Shown: positions 1-8,809 of the stretch, piece after piece
Numbering within the stretch: position 1 is the stretch's first letter
How the letters are laid out: each line of letters opens with the position of its first letter
Source of the DNA: UBA5109 sp963975155
GTDB lineage: Bacteria; Pseudomonadota; Gammaproteobacteria; Pseudomonadales; Pseudohongiellaceae
Direction of reading: 5' to 3'
Assembly (NCBI GenBank): GCA_963975155.1
Contig: CAXBFG010000003.1
Location: forward strand, 1-64,000
DNA: 64,000 nt
The notes under the pieces: model-generated
What the model saw: the letters and a program-made list of their open reading frames with translations, nothing else
Database searches by the model: none
What the model was told of the DNA's origin: nothing
Program-made: the position numbers and the translations under genes

Positions 1-250
1 TAGGCTGTGCATTAAACATCCCTTAAAAGTCGACAATGCGCGGAAAGCCGCCCTTACTGCCATGTGAACCCATTGAGATGTAGTTTTCCTGAGTGTTTTT
101 CCGATTAAGCGCGAGGACTGTCTGAGGAGCATAGCGACGAGTTCCGCAGCGCCGGAAAAATGGGAAGGAAAGATCGAAGGGTGAACATGACAGAAGCGGC
201 GGCATTGACGCGGCATAAAATTTCAAACTGACGCACTACCCAGGTATAAA
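1..250. repeat. Non-coding edge region, possible dispersed repeat
   Basis: I see no convincing gene here. A 67-codon frame on the minus strand (23-226) lacks any family resemblance. The stretch around 120-165 contains TGAGGAGC followed by a GAGTTCCGC element. The same TGAGGAGC core occurs in the two REP-like hairpins near 13.05 kb and 30.85 kb. The style of the sequence (low-complexity words, no SD, no family) suggests a multicopy intergenic repeat, but only a whole-genome search could show that. Confidence 0.25.
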
Positions 251-255
251 GTTGC

Positions 256-284
256 TTGCAATTATAAATGAGAATTATTATCAT
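256..284 (+). promoter_or_regulatory. Fur box overlapping the fbpA promoter
   Basis: TGAGAATTATTATCA at 269-283 matches the 7-1-7 Fur consensus (TGATAATnATTATCA) at all but one informative position. It lies between a plausible -35 (TTGCAA, 256-261) and -10 (TATCAT, 279-284) separated by 17 bp, just ahead of a ferric-iron binding protein gene. The expected behaviour is repression by Fe2+-Fur when iron is sufficient. The site is seen directly; the regulation is inferred from the known role of Fur. Confidence 0.75.
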
Positions 285-308
285 CTAGCTCCACTTTGGA
301 GACCCTAT

Positions 309-1382
309 ATGCTATTACGTGGCTTAATCATTTCGCTTGCTTGCCTGCTGCTTAGCGCCTGCGCAGAAGAAAGTGAGCCAGTTGCCAGCACTCAACCCGG
401 CAGTGTTCCAAGCCAGCCGGCAGCGCTTGGGATGGCAGCAGATATTACTGAGCCGGTCATTGTCTATTCCTCCCGGCAGGAATATCTTATCAAGCCCTTA
501 TTCGATCGATTTACCGCTGAAACCGGTATAGAAGTGCAATACCAGACCGGAGAAGAGGGGCCCTTGCTGGCGCGCCTGCAGGCAGAAGGTTCAGCAACCT
601 TCGCCGATGTTTTATATACCGTTGATGCGGGTAATCTATGGTCGGCTGCAAACAAGGGTTTACTGGCATCAGTGGATTCCCCTGTACTGGAAAATAATAT
701 TCCTGAGCATTTGCGAGATCCACAGAACCAGTGGTTTGGTCTCTCGGTAAGGGCGCGAACAATCGTTTATTCAAAAGAACGTGTTAATCCTGATGAACTA
801 TCCACTTATGAAGCACTGGCAGACCCGAAGTGGCATGGACGCTTGTGCCTGCGTACATCCAAGAAGGTTTATAACATGTCGCTGGTTGCTACCATGATTG
901 AGAGACTTGGCGAGGAAGCAACCCAGAATATTGTTGAGTCCTGGGTGGACAATCTGGCTGCGCCGGTATTTAGCAGTGACAATCTGGTGATAGAGGCAAT
1001 CGCAGCAGGACAATGTGATGTCGGTCTGGTGAATACCTATTATCTGGGACGCATGCTGGCAGAAAATCCGGATTATCCGGTTGCCTTATTCTGGGCCAAT
1101 CAGAATACCAACGGTACGCACGTGAATATTTCCGGTGCTGGTGTAACACGCTATGCAAAAAATCCGCAAGGAGCACGACTCTTGCTGGAGTGGCTCTCGA
1201 CTGAAGAACCTCAGCATATGTTTTCAGAATTAAATCTCGAATTCCCGGCAAACCCCGACATAGAATCAACAGCATTGGTTGCTGCATGGGGAGATTTTCT
1301 GCAGGACAGGATTAATGTTGAAGCTGCCGGACGCCTGCAGGCTAAAGCTGTCATGCTGATGGACCGGGCAGACTATCGCTAA
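309..1382 (+). CDS. fbpA: Ferric iron ABC transporter, substrate-binding lipoprotein
   Basis: This is the periplasmic Fe3+-binding component of an FbpABC/FutABC-type importer. I chose the ATG at 309, preceded by TGGAGA, over an upstream TTG because it gives a clean lipoprotein signal (MLLRGLIISLACLLLSAC, lipobox LSAC). The mature part begins the typical fold with VIVYSSRQEYLIKPLF and carries the conserved tandem tyrosine (NTYYLGRM) that coordinates iron in this family. The length of 357 aa is normal. The gene sits under a Fur box and is followed after 13 bp by the permease gene. Many members are secreted by a Sec signal; lipid anchoring here is read from the lipobox. Confidence 0.88.
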   Translation: MLLRGLIISLACLLLSACAEESEPVASTQPGSVPSQPAALGMAADITEPVIVYSSRQEYLIKPLFDRFTAETGIEVQYQTGEEGPLLARLQAEGSATFADVLYTVDAGNLWSAANKGLLASVDSPVLENNIPEHLRDPQNQWFGLSVRARTIVYSKERVNPDELSTYEALADPKWHGRLCLRTSKKVYNMSLVATMIERLGEEATQNIVESWVDNLAAPVFSSDNLVIEAIAAGQCDVGLVNTYYLGRMLAENPDYPVALFWANQNTNGTHVNISGAGVTRYAKNPQGARLLLEWLSTEEPQHMFSELNLEFPANPDIESTALVAAWGDFLQDRINVEAAGRLQAKAVMLMDRADYR

Positions 1383-1395
1383 ACCCGGAACCTTG

Positions 1396-3078
1396 ATGTC
1401 CCAAATTGTACTTGCAGATGTTTCCCGGCCACGCAGCTTTAGTCACTGGCCCTGGAAAACGCTTTCCTATGTCATTGCCGCAGTGGTTGTGATACCCATC
1501 CTGGTGATTTTTACGCAGTGGGCTACGGTGGGCTTTGGTGAGCAGGAAATCTGGCAGCATCTCTTTGATACCAAACTTGGTCGTTTATTGCTGAATACCC
1601 TTATCCTGCTGATTGGCGTAGGTTTTGGCGTGGCACTTTTAGGCGTCAGTCTGGCCTGGCTGACCTCGGTCTGTGACTTTCCCGGACGTAAAATATTTGA
1701 ATGGGCGCTGATGTTGCCCCTGGCAATTCCTGCTTACGTAATGGCTTTTGTGTTTCTGGGTACGATGAATTATGCCGGCCCGGTGCAAACGGCGTTTCGT
1801 GGCTGGTTTGGAAGGGATGTTTATTTTCCTGATATGCAAGGGTCTGGAGCCGTCATACTGGTGCTCAGCCTGGTGCTCTATCCCTATGTTTACATGCTTG
1901 CCCGCAGTGCTTTTGTGACTCAGGGCCGCACCATGATGGATGCCGGAAGAATCCTCGGACAAAATTACTGGCAAGCCTTTTATAAACTTGCTGTGCCAAT
2001 TGCCAGACCGGCCATTGTTGCGGGCCTGGCACTGGCCTTGATGGAGACACTGGCAGATTTCGGTGCTGTCTCAATCTTTAATTACGATACTTTTACTACG
2101 GCAATCTACAGTGCCTGGTATGGTCTGTTTAATCTGGCTGTCGCTGCTCAACTGGCTTCTTTATTACTATTATTTGTGGCGGTGCTGCTGGTCATGGAAA
2201 AAAGGGGTCGTAACAAAGCGCGCTACACACAGCATAATAGTCAGGCCATGCAGCTCTATAAACTAAAAGGCTGGCAGGCGCTTGCTTCAACCTTGTTTTG
2301 TTCTCTGGTTTTATTGCTGGCCTTTATCTTGCCACTATGCCAGCTACTGATATGGTGTTTTGAGATTGCGGCCCAGGAACTCGACCGGCGCTACTATGGC
2401 TTTCTGTTGAATACACTGGGACTGGGTTTGATAGCCGCCGTGACCACGACCATATTTGCCTTGCTTCTGGCCTATGTTAAGCGCCTGCCTGCCGGTGCTG
2501 TGGAAAAACGCTGGCAAAGTCTGGCGATACAGGTTTCTACCCTGGGCTATGCGCTCCCCGGCTCCGTGCTGGCAGTAGGCATCATTCTGACCTTTACCTA
2601 TATCGATAATTCAGTCATGAGTGTCGTGCAAAGTATCTTTGCCGACAATCCGAGACCCATCCTGGTGGGCAGTTTATTTGCCCTGGTGCTGGCATACAGT
2701 ACACGCTTCATGGCCGTAGCTTTTGCTCCGGTAGAAGCAGGCTTTGAAAGAATCAATCCCAAAGTTATAGAAGCAGCTAAAAGTCTGGGTGCCACACCAG
2801 GGCGCCTGTTACATCAGATATATGTCCCCTTGTTGAAGCCAGGCTTGATTACGGCTTTGATCATTGTGTTTGTCGATGTCATGAAAGAAATGCCGGCGAC
2901 TCTGATCATGCGTCCTTTTGGCTGGGATACCCTGGCTGTGAGAATTTATCAGATGACCGCCGAGGGACAATGGGAGCGAGCTGCACTACCTTCGGTCACC
3001 TTGATTTTACTGGGCCTGATCCCGGTAATCCTGCTGATCAGAAACTCCCGGCCTGCTCTGCCACGAGCCCTCTCTTAG
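1396..3078 (+). CDS. fbpB: Ferric iron ABC transporter, two-domain permease
   Basis: A 560-aa inner-membrane protein made of two repeated permease halves, each about 6 hydrophobic segments, as in FbpB/ThiP-type importers. Each half has the EAA loop that contacts the ATPase: near residues 188-210 (MDAGRILGQNYWQAFYKLA) and near 455-480 (EAAKSLGATPGRLLHQIY). The ATG at 1396 is preferred to a TTG just upstream. It follows fbpA closely and is presumably co-transcribed from the Fur-controlled promoter. The usual ATPase gene (fbpC) is not next to it: the next gene is gcvH, so the ATPase must be encoded elsewhere or shared. Confidence 0.87.
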   Translation: MSQIVLADVSRPRSFSHWPWKTLSYVIAAVVVIPILVIFTQWATVGFGEQEIWQHLFDTKLGRLLLNTLILLIGVGFGVALLGVSLAWLTSVCDFPGRKIFEWALMLPLAIPAYVMAFVFLGTMNYAGPVQTAFRGWFGRDVYFPDMQGSGAVILVLSLVLYPYVYMLARSAFVTQGRTMMDAGRILGQNYWQAFYKLAVPIARPAIVAGLALALMETLADFGAVSIFNYDTFTTAIYSAWYGLFNLAVAAQLASLLLLFVAVLLVMEKRGRNKARYTQHNSQAMQLYKLKGWQALASTLFCSLVLLLAFILPLCQLLIWCFEIAAQELDRRYYGFLLNTLGLGLIAAVTTTIFALLLAYVKRLPAGAVEKRWQSLAIQVSTLGYALPGSVLAVGIILTFTYIDNSVMSVVQSIFADNPRPILVGSLFALVLAYSTRFMAVAFAPVEAGFERINPKVIEAAKSLGATPGRLLHQIYVPLLKPGLITALIIVFVDVMKEMPATLIMRPFGWDTLAVRIYQMTAEGQWERAALPSVTLILLGLIPVILLIRNSRPALPRALS

Positions 3079-3215
3079 CTATTTAAATCCTTGCAGGATG
3101 ACCGCCTCTTACTTATGATGAAGTCATTTACTGGACTTCCTGAGGCCTTACTGTTGTTGTGAAGCTGAAAGAAAGTTTGATTGATAAGAGCCATGGCAAT
3201 AAGAGGAAAAGAGCA

Positions 3216-3605
3216 GTGAGTGAGACCCCGGATGATTTATATTACGTCGCCAGCCATGAATGGTTAAAAATGGATGATGACGGTATTGCTACAATAGGTA
3301 TTACCGATTTTGCCCAGTCAGAACTAGGTGATGTCGTCTTTGTTGAGCTACCAGAGCATGGGGCTGAAGTCAGTGCAAAAGATGAAGTCAGTGTGATTGA
3401 GTCTGTAAAAACAGCATCTGACATCTATTCGCCGGTCAGCGGTGAGATAGTGGCAGTGAACGAAAAGCTCGACGATAGTCCTGAGTTGGTTAACAGCAGC
3501 CCCTATGAAAACGGCTGGTTGTTTAAAATTAAATTGAACGATGAAGCAGAACTGGAAGACTTGCTCAATGCCGAAGAATATATGGAGTCTTGTGAGAATG
3601 CCTGA
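3216..3605 (+). CDS. gcvH: Glycine cleavage system H protein
   Basis: The lipoyl carrier of the glycine cleavage complex, shuttling the methylamine group between the P and T proteins. I chose the GTG at 3216, 8 bp after AGAGGA, because it gives a 129-aa protein starting SETPDDLYYVASHEWL, exactly the family length; a longer frame from 3159 adds a non-conserved, lysine-rich stretch. The lipoylation site is the lysine in VIESVKTASDIYSPVSG. gcvT and gcvP are not adjacent, which is unusual but known. The gene stands alone between the iron importer and rppH. Confidence 0.9.
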   Translation: MSETPDDLYYVASHEWLKMDDDGIATIGITDFAQSELGDVVFVELPEHGAEVSAKDEVSVIESVKTASDIYSPVSGEIVAVNEKLDDSPELVNSSPYENGWLFKIKLNDEAELEDLLNAEEYMESCENA

Positions 3606-3679
3606 GTATTCAAGCAGACCATAAATGGAAGCAAGAATACCAGGCACTATAAAAAAATTGATAACGGAAACAGAATATC

Positions 3680-4204
3680 GTGGTAGACGCAGATGGATTC
3701 AGACCTAATGTCGGCATCATTATTTTCAATGATGAAGGCAAATTACTTTGGGCCAAGCGTGCAGGGCAGGATGCCTGGCAATTCCCTCAGGGTGGCATCC
3801 AGAAGCATGAGGAGCCTGAACAGGCCGCTTTAAGAGAGCTGTACGAAGAAGTAGGCCTCGAGCCGGAAGATGTAGAGATAGTGGCAACATCCAACAAGTG
3901 GTTACCCTATCGCTTGCCTCAACAGTATATTCGCCAAAATACCCACCCTGTTTGTATCGGTCAAAAGCAAAAGTGGTTTTTGCTTAAACTTCTGACTGAT
4001 ACCAGTAAGATTTGTTTTGACCATACGGAAAAGCCGGAGTTTGATCATTGGTGCTGGGTCAGTTACTGGCATCCGCTTGATCAGGTAATTTCGTTTAAAC
4101 GAGATGTTTATCGTATTGCGCTGGAAGAATTTAGCAAGCCGATGAACCGGGCTTTGAATCAGTCAAGCATCAAAAATTCGCAGACATTTAGCTCTGCATC
4201 CTAA
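3680..4204 (+). CDS. rppH: RNA pyrophosphohydrolase (Nudix)
   Basis: Removes pyrophosphate from 5'-triphosphate RNA ends, starting RNase E-dependent decay. The start is GTG: the N-terminus VDADGFRPNVGIIIFND aligns with the classical RppH start. The Nudix box is intact (GGIQKHEEPEQAALRELYEE, with REL-x-EE-x-G). The 174-aa length is normal. The gene lies 12 bp ahead of ptsP, the usual gammaproteobacterial order (rppH-ptsP). Confidence 0.93.
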   Translation: MVDADGFRPNVGIIIFNDEGKLLWAKRAGQDAWQFPQGGIQKHEEPEQAALRELYEEVGLEPEDVEIVATSNKWLPYRLPQQYIRQNTHPVCIGQKQKWFLLKLLTDTSKICFDHTEKPEFDHWCWVSYWHPLDQVISFKRDVYRIALEEFSKPMNRALNQSSIKNSQTFSSAS

Positions 4205-4216
4205 GCAGATCAACTT

Positions 4217-6487
4217 ATGTTAGAGACCTTGCGCAGCATCATTCAGGAAGTGAATGGAGCCAAAGACCTCAACGCCAGTCTGGCTATCATCACCAGACGG
4301 GTTCAGCGCGCTCTGAATACCAAGGTTTGCTCGGTTTACCTGCTCGATAAAAATCTCGAACGTTATGTGCTGATGGCCTCTATCGGACTGGACGAGCTTG
4401 CCGTCGGAAAGGTAAGCCTGGGAGCAGAAGAAGGACTGGTTGGTCTGGTCGCGCGCAGGGCTGAACCGGTCAATCTGGATAACGCCAGCTCCCACCCGAA
4501 CTATGTCTACCTGCCGGAAACCAGAGAAGAGCAATTCGAATCTTTTCTGGGTGTACCGATTATTCATCATCAGCATGTACTTGGTGTACTGGTCGTTCAG
4601 CAACATGAAAAAAGAATCTTCGATTCTGAAGAGGAAGCTTTCCTGATCACCCTGTCAGCGCAATTGGCAGGTGTGATAGCCAATGCAGAAGCCAGAGGAG
4701 CCATTACCGGTTTCAGCCCTTCAGGAATCAAGACCGTCGATATCTGCTTTGACGGAGTACCTGGCGCACCCGGTGTTGCCATTGCCGAAGCTGTCACGGT
4801 ATTTCCTCCTGCTGATCTGAATGCGATTCCCAACCGGCCTTGTAAGGATATTAAAGCTGAAATTGTTTTTTTTAACGATTGCCTGAATGCCGTTCGTATC
4901 GATATCAGCGAATTAAAAATGAAGATCAAGGGTCAGCTCAGGCCGGAAGAGCGCGAACTTTTTGATGCTTATCTGCATATGTTGAGTGATCAGGCTCTGG
5001 GTCAGGAAGTGGTTGCCAAAATCAAGGAAGGTCAATGGGCACAGGGAGCGCTGGCCAGAGTTGCCTTAGAGCATGTGAATGGCATGGAGATGATCGATGA
5101 TGATTATTTACGTGAACGGGCAACCGATATAAAGGATTTGTGTAGCAGAGTACTGTTTTACTTACAGGACAAACAACAGGAAACCCAGGTTTATCCTGCG
5201 CGCTGCATTCTGATCTGCGAAGAGCTTTCTGCAGCGATGCTGGCTGAGGTCCCCAAGGAAAATCTGGTTGGTATTATTTCTGCGAAGGGTTCCGGACATT
5301 CACACGTGGCGATTCTGGCAAGAGGTATGGGTATTCCAGCGGTGATGGGCGCCATCGATATTCCATTTTCAGAATTTGATGGCAAGGAAATCATTATTGA
5401 TGGCTATAACGGCAAGGTCTATGGCAACCCTTCTGATGAATTGCGTACCCGTTTCCAGGAAATCGTCAATGAGCAGGTGCAGTTAACAGAAGAACTGGAA
5501 GCCATCAAGGATTTGCCTGCAGAGACTCTGGATCATTATACCGTCGGGCTTTGGGTTAATACCGGCATGATTACGGATGCCTTTACTGCCAAAGAACGCG
5601 GCGCAGAGGGCATTGGCTTGTTCAGAACTGAAGTTCCCTTTCTGTTGAAAGACCGCTTTCCCACCGAGCGGGAACAAACGGATATATACCGGCCCCAGCT
5701 GGAGGCTTTTTATCCCCGGCCGGTGACCATGCGTACTCTGGATATCGGCGGAGACAAGGCCCTGCCGTATTTTACCATCAAGGAAGACAACCCCTTTCTG
5801 GGCTGGCGCGGTATCCGTGTCAGCATGGATCACCCGGAAATTTTTATATCGCAGGTGCGTGCCATGATGAAGGCCAGTCAGGGGCTCGATAACCTGCATA
5901 TCATGCTGCCGATGGTCAGCAATATGCGCCAGGTTGATTACGCCATGCACCTGATTGACCGCGGTTATGCTGAATTGCTTGAGGAAGGGCTGACGATCAA
6001 AAAGCCGGATATCGGCGTAATGGTTGAGGTGCCCGCTATCACCTATCAGATGAATGCCCTGGCCAAGCGCGTAAATTTTATTTCAGTAGGAACCAATGAC
6101 CTTATTCAATATCTGCTGGCGGTAGACCGGAATAACCCCAGGGTAGCAAATTTATTTTCAATTTTTCATCCGCCTGTGTTGCATGCCCTGAACGATCTGG
6201 CCAAAAATGCTGAAAGAGTGAATTTACGTTACAGCGTCTGCGGTGAGATGGCCGGTGATCCGGGTGCTGCGATATTACTAATGGCAATGGGCTTCAAGGT
6301 TCTGTCGATGAATATTACTGCCTTACCCAGAGTTAAATCCGTAATTCGTAATATTACCTTTGCACAGGCTGAATTATTACTGGCCAGAGCCTTGCAGGCA
6401 GAAGACAGTGAAGAAGTAAAATCCATGATCGATATGGAACTATACAATGCTGGCGTTGAACGATTATTGCGTTCCTCAAGAGGCTAG
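4217..6487 (+). CDS. ptsP: Phosphoenolpyruvate-protein phosphotransferase, nitrogen PTS (EI-Ntr)
   Basis: Autophosphorylates with PEP and feeds phosphate to NPr and EIIA-Ntr, a regulatory relay linking nitrogen and potassium physiology. At 756 aa it has the diagnostic N-terminal GAF domain (about 1-165), then the HPr-binding/PEP-utiliser N domain (about 175-300), the mobile swivel with the phosphohistidine in GHSHVAILARGMG (His363), and the C-terminal TIM-barrel PEP-binding domain with LFRTEVPFLLKDR and a conserved Cys-Gly-Glu (SVCGEMAGDP). It sits between rppH and lgt, the conserved order. Confidence 0.95.
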   Translation: MLETLRSIIQEVNGAKDLNASLAIITRRVQRALNTKVCSVYLLDKNLERYVLMASIGLDELAVGKVSLGAEEGLVGLVARRAEPVNLDNASSHPNYVYLPETREEQFESFLGVPIIHHQHVLGVLVVQQHEKRIFDSEEEAFLITLSAQLAGVIANAEARGAITGFSPSGIKTVDICFDGVPGAPGVAIAEAVTVFPPADLNAIPNRPCKDIKAEIVFFNDCLNAVRIDISELKMKIKGQLRPEERELFDAYLHMLSDQALGQEVVAKIKEGQWAQGALARVALEHVNGMEMIDDDYLRERATDIKDLCSRVLFYLQDKQQETQVYPARCILICEELSAAMLAEVPKENLVGIISAKGSGHSHVAILARGMGIPAVMGAIDIPFSEFDGKEIIIDGYNGKVYGNPSDELRTRFQEIVNEQVQLTEELEAIKDLPAETLDHYTVGLWVNTGMITDAFTAKERGAEGIGLFRTEVPFLLKDRFPTEREQTDIYRPQLEAFYPRPVTMRTLDIGGDKALPYFTIKEDNPFLGWRGIRVSMDHPEIFISQVRAMMKASQGLDNLHIMLPMVSNMRQVDYAMHLIDRGYAELLEEGLTIKKPDIGVMVEVPAITYQMNALAKRVNFISVGTNDLIQYLLAVDRNNPRVANLFSIFHPPVLHALNDLAKNAERVNLRYSVCGEMAGDPGAAILLMAMGFKVLSMNITALPRVKSVIRNITFAQAELLLARALQAEDSEEVKSMIDMELYNAGVERLLRSSRG

Positions 6488-6532
6488 TTTGTCCTCCTTT
6501 CCTGACTAAAAAGCGTTATACTGCGGCGCTGT

Positions 6533-7462
6533 ATGCTGCAATATCCCAACATTGATCCTGTCGCAATTTCACTAGGTCCCCTCCAGGTCCACTGGTATGG
6601 GATTATGTATCTCATTGGCTTCGCGGCTGCCTGGTTGTTAGCAAAAAAACGTGCAGCAGTTAAGGGTTCCGGCTGGAACAATGATCAGGTAGCTGACCTT
6701 ATTTTTTATGGTGCCATGGGTGTTGTTATTGGTGGCCGGGTTGGTTACATGTTGTTCTACAATTTTGCCTCCCTGCTCAGTGATCCGCTTTCCCTGTTTT
6801 ATGTCTGGCAGGGCGGCATGTCCTTTCATGGCGGATTTCTCGGCGTCATTCTGGTGGTTTATTTATTTAGCCGGCATTCACAAAAGTCGGTATTCAAGGT
6901 TCTCGATTTTGGGGCACCCCTGGTGCCGATTGGCCTTGCTGCCGGCCGCCTGGGTAATTTTATTGGTGCGGAACTCTACGGACGGGCAACAGATGTACCC
7001 TGGGGGATGATATTTCCAACTGATCCACTAGGCCTGGTACGACATCCTTCACAGCTCTATCAGGCTGGATTAGAGGGATTAACGCTGTTTTGTATACTCT
7101 GGTATTTTTCCAGAAAGCCGCGCCCGGCATTTGCCGTCAGTGGTATGTTTTGCCTGTGTTACGGCATGTTTCGGTTTTTCGTTGAATTTTTCCGGGAGCC
7201 GGATGCGGACATCAGCTTCGTCGCCTTTGACTGGTTAACCATGGGGCAGTTACTTTCCGCGCCGATGATTGTTGTCGGTGGCGTAGTTATTTTTATGGCA
7301 TACAGCAATAATACCTTTGAAAAACCAGGTCCGCTCAAGCCTGTCAAAGCCAGGCGATCAGAGCCCTCAAAAAGGGCCACACAGAAAACTGTAAAAACCA
7401 GCAAGCTTATAAAAACCGGCAAGACAGTAAAAAGTTCAGCTAAAGACAGTAAGAGTCAGTAA
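6533..7462 (+). CDS. lgt: Prolipoprotein diacylglyceryl transferase
   Basis: Transfers diacylglycerol from phosphatidylglycerol to the lipobox cysteine of prelipoproteins in the inner membrane. Multi-pass; the Lgt signature GRLGNFIGAELYGR and the following PWGMIFP are intact, as is the N-terminal HWYGIMYLIGF segment. At 309 aa it is longer than typical because of a Lys/Ser/Thr-rich C-terminal tail from about residue 268 (repeated KT, KS and KK words), predicted to be cytoplasmic and disordered. It is followed after 11 bp by thyA, the common lgt-thyA-folA arrangement. Confidence 0.95.
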   Translation: MLQYPNIDPVAISLGPLQVHWYGIMYLIGFAAAWLLAKKRAAVKGSGWNNDQVADLIFYGAMGVVIGGRVGYMLFYNFASLLSDPLSLFYVWQGGMSFHGGFLGVILVVYLFSRHSQKSVFKVLDFGAPLVPIGLAAGRLGNFIGAELYGRATDVPWGMIFPTDPLGLVRHPSQLYQAGLEGLTLFCILWYFSRKPRPAFAVSGMFCLCYGMFRFFVEFFREPDADISFVAFDWLTMGQLLSAPMIVVGGVVIFMAYSNNTFEKPGPLKPVKARRSEPSKRATQKTVKTSKLIKTGKTVKSSAKDSKSQ

Positions 7463-7473
7463 AAGGTAAACAG

Positions 7474-8268
7474 ATGAAACAATATCTCGATATGTTGCAA
7501 CGTGTACTGGATGAAGGCGCAACAAAAACAGATCGTACCGGTACCGGTACACTTTCCGTTTTCGGTCATCAAATGCGATTTAATCTGGCTGAGGGTTTCC
7601 CCCTGGTGACCACAAAAAAATTACATCTGCGCTCAATTATTTATGAACTGTTATGGTTTCTAAATGGCGATACCAATATAAAATATTTACAAGAAAACGG
7701 TGTTAGTATCTGGGATGACTGGGCCGATGAAGATGGTGAGCTGGGTCCTGTCTATGGCAAACAATGGCGGGCCTGGCCGGGTAAAGATGGCACAACTGTC
7801 GATCAGATCAGCAATGTGCTTAACAGTATAAAAACCAAACCTGATTCACGTCGTCATATGGTCGTTGCCTACAACCCGACTTTTGTCGATGAAATGGCCT
7901 TGCCGCCCTGCCATTCGCTGTTCCAGTTTTATGTCGCAGATGGAAAGTTATCCTGTCAGCTTTATCAGCGTTCCGCAGATACCTTTTTAGGTGTGCCCTT
8001 TAATATTGCTTCCTATGCTTTATTAACACATATGATGGCTCAGCAATGTGATCTGGCTGTTGGCGATTTTGTCTGGAGTGGCGGCGATGTGCATATTTAC
8101 TCGAATCACCTTGATCAGGTAAAGGAGCAGTTGTCACGCAAAACATTTCCGTTGCCACAACTAAAAATAGTAAGAAAGCCGGATTCACTTTACGAATACA
8201 AGTTTGAAGATTTTGAAATCGTAAACTATCAGAGTCATCCGCATATCAAGGCGCCGGTTGCGGTGTAA
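7474..8268 (+). CDS. thyA: Thymidylate synthase
   Basis: Converts dUMP to dTMP using methylene-tetrahydrofolate. The 264-aa length is the usual short-form size. The catalytic cysteine lies in MALPPCHSLFQFYV and the dUMP-binding segment QRSADTFLGVPFNIASYA is intact. AAGG stands ahead of the ATG. Its TAA stop overlaps the ATG of folA by one base (TAATG), so the pair that makes and recycles the folate cofactor is translationally coupled. Confidence 0.97.
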   Translation: MKQYLDMLQRVLDEGATKTDRTGTGTLSVFGHQMRFNLAEGFPLVTTKKLHLRSIIYELLWFLNGDTNIKYLQENGVSIWDDWADEDGELGPVYGKQWRAWPGKDGTTVDQISNVLNSIKTKPDSRRHMVVAYNPTFVDEMALPPCHSLFQFYVADGKLSCQLYQRSADTFLGVPFNIASYALLTHMMAQQCDLAVGDFVWSGGDVHIYSNHLDQVKEQLSRKTFPLPQLKIVRKPDSLYEYKFEDFEIVNYQSHPHIKAPVAV

Positions 8269-8783
8269 TGGAAGCAGCGATAAAACTTTCCCTTATTGTT
8301 GCCATGGCGCAAAACCGCGTAATCGGTATCAACAATAATCTGCCCTGGCATCTCAGCGAAGATTTGAAATATTTTAAACGTGTGACGATGGGCAAGGCGA
8401 TCATTATGGGTCGCAAGACTTATGAATCTATTGGTAAGCCCTTGCCGGGACGAACCAATATAGTGGTGACCCGAAATCAGGATTACACTGCTGACGGAGT
8501 TAAAGTTGTTCATAGTCTGGATGAAGCAATACAGCTAAGTGAAAATATTGCCCTGATTGATGGCAGTGAAGAAGCGATGCTTATTGGTGGTGCTGAATTA
8601 TATCAACAGGCCCTAAGCAAGGCTCACCGGCTTTATCTTACCGAGGTGCACGCCGAGGTGCAGGGCGACGCCTATTTTCCCGACTTCGATCGAAATGAAT
8701 GGCAGGAAACCGGCAGAGAAGACTTCCATGCCGTAGATCCAAACCCTTATGATTACAGTTTTATTGTGCTGGAAAGAGTGTGA
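8268..8783 (+). CDS. folA: Dihydrofolate reductase
   Basis: Reduces dihydrofolate to tetrahydrofolate with NADPH, recycling the product of the thyA reaction. Motifs: AMAQNRVIGINNNLPWHL (active site with the Trp/Leu loop), KYFKRVTMGKAIIMGRKTYESIG (NADPH binding) and IGGAELYQQAL. It is 171 aa, a normal size. The start codon overlaps the thyA stop. It is the last conserved gene before the accessory block that begins at about 8.8 kb. Confidence 0.96.
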   Translation: MEAAIKLSLIVAMAQNRVIGINNNLPWHLSEDLKYFKRVTMGKAIIMGRKTYESIGKPLPGRTNIVVTRNQDYTADGVKVVHSLDEAIQLSENIALIDGSEEAMLIGGAELYQQALSKAHRLYLTEVHAEVQGDAYFPDFDRNEWQETGREDFHAVDPNPYDYSFIVLERV

Positions 8784-8809
8784 TTTAAAACCGGCTAACA
8801 AATACATTT

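Noticed and set aside
23..226. Minus-strand 67-codon frame at the left edge
   Set aside because: No ribosome site and no family; composition fits a repeat rather than a protein.
6488..6532. Promoter between ptsP and lgt
   Set aside because: TTGTCC and TATACT are present but 22 bp apart, too far for a standard sigma-70 promoter.
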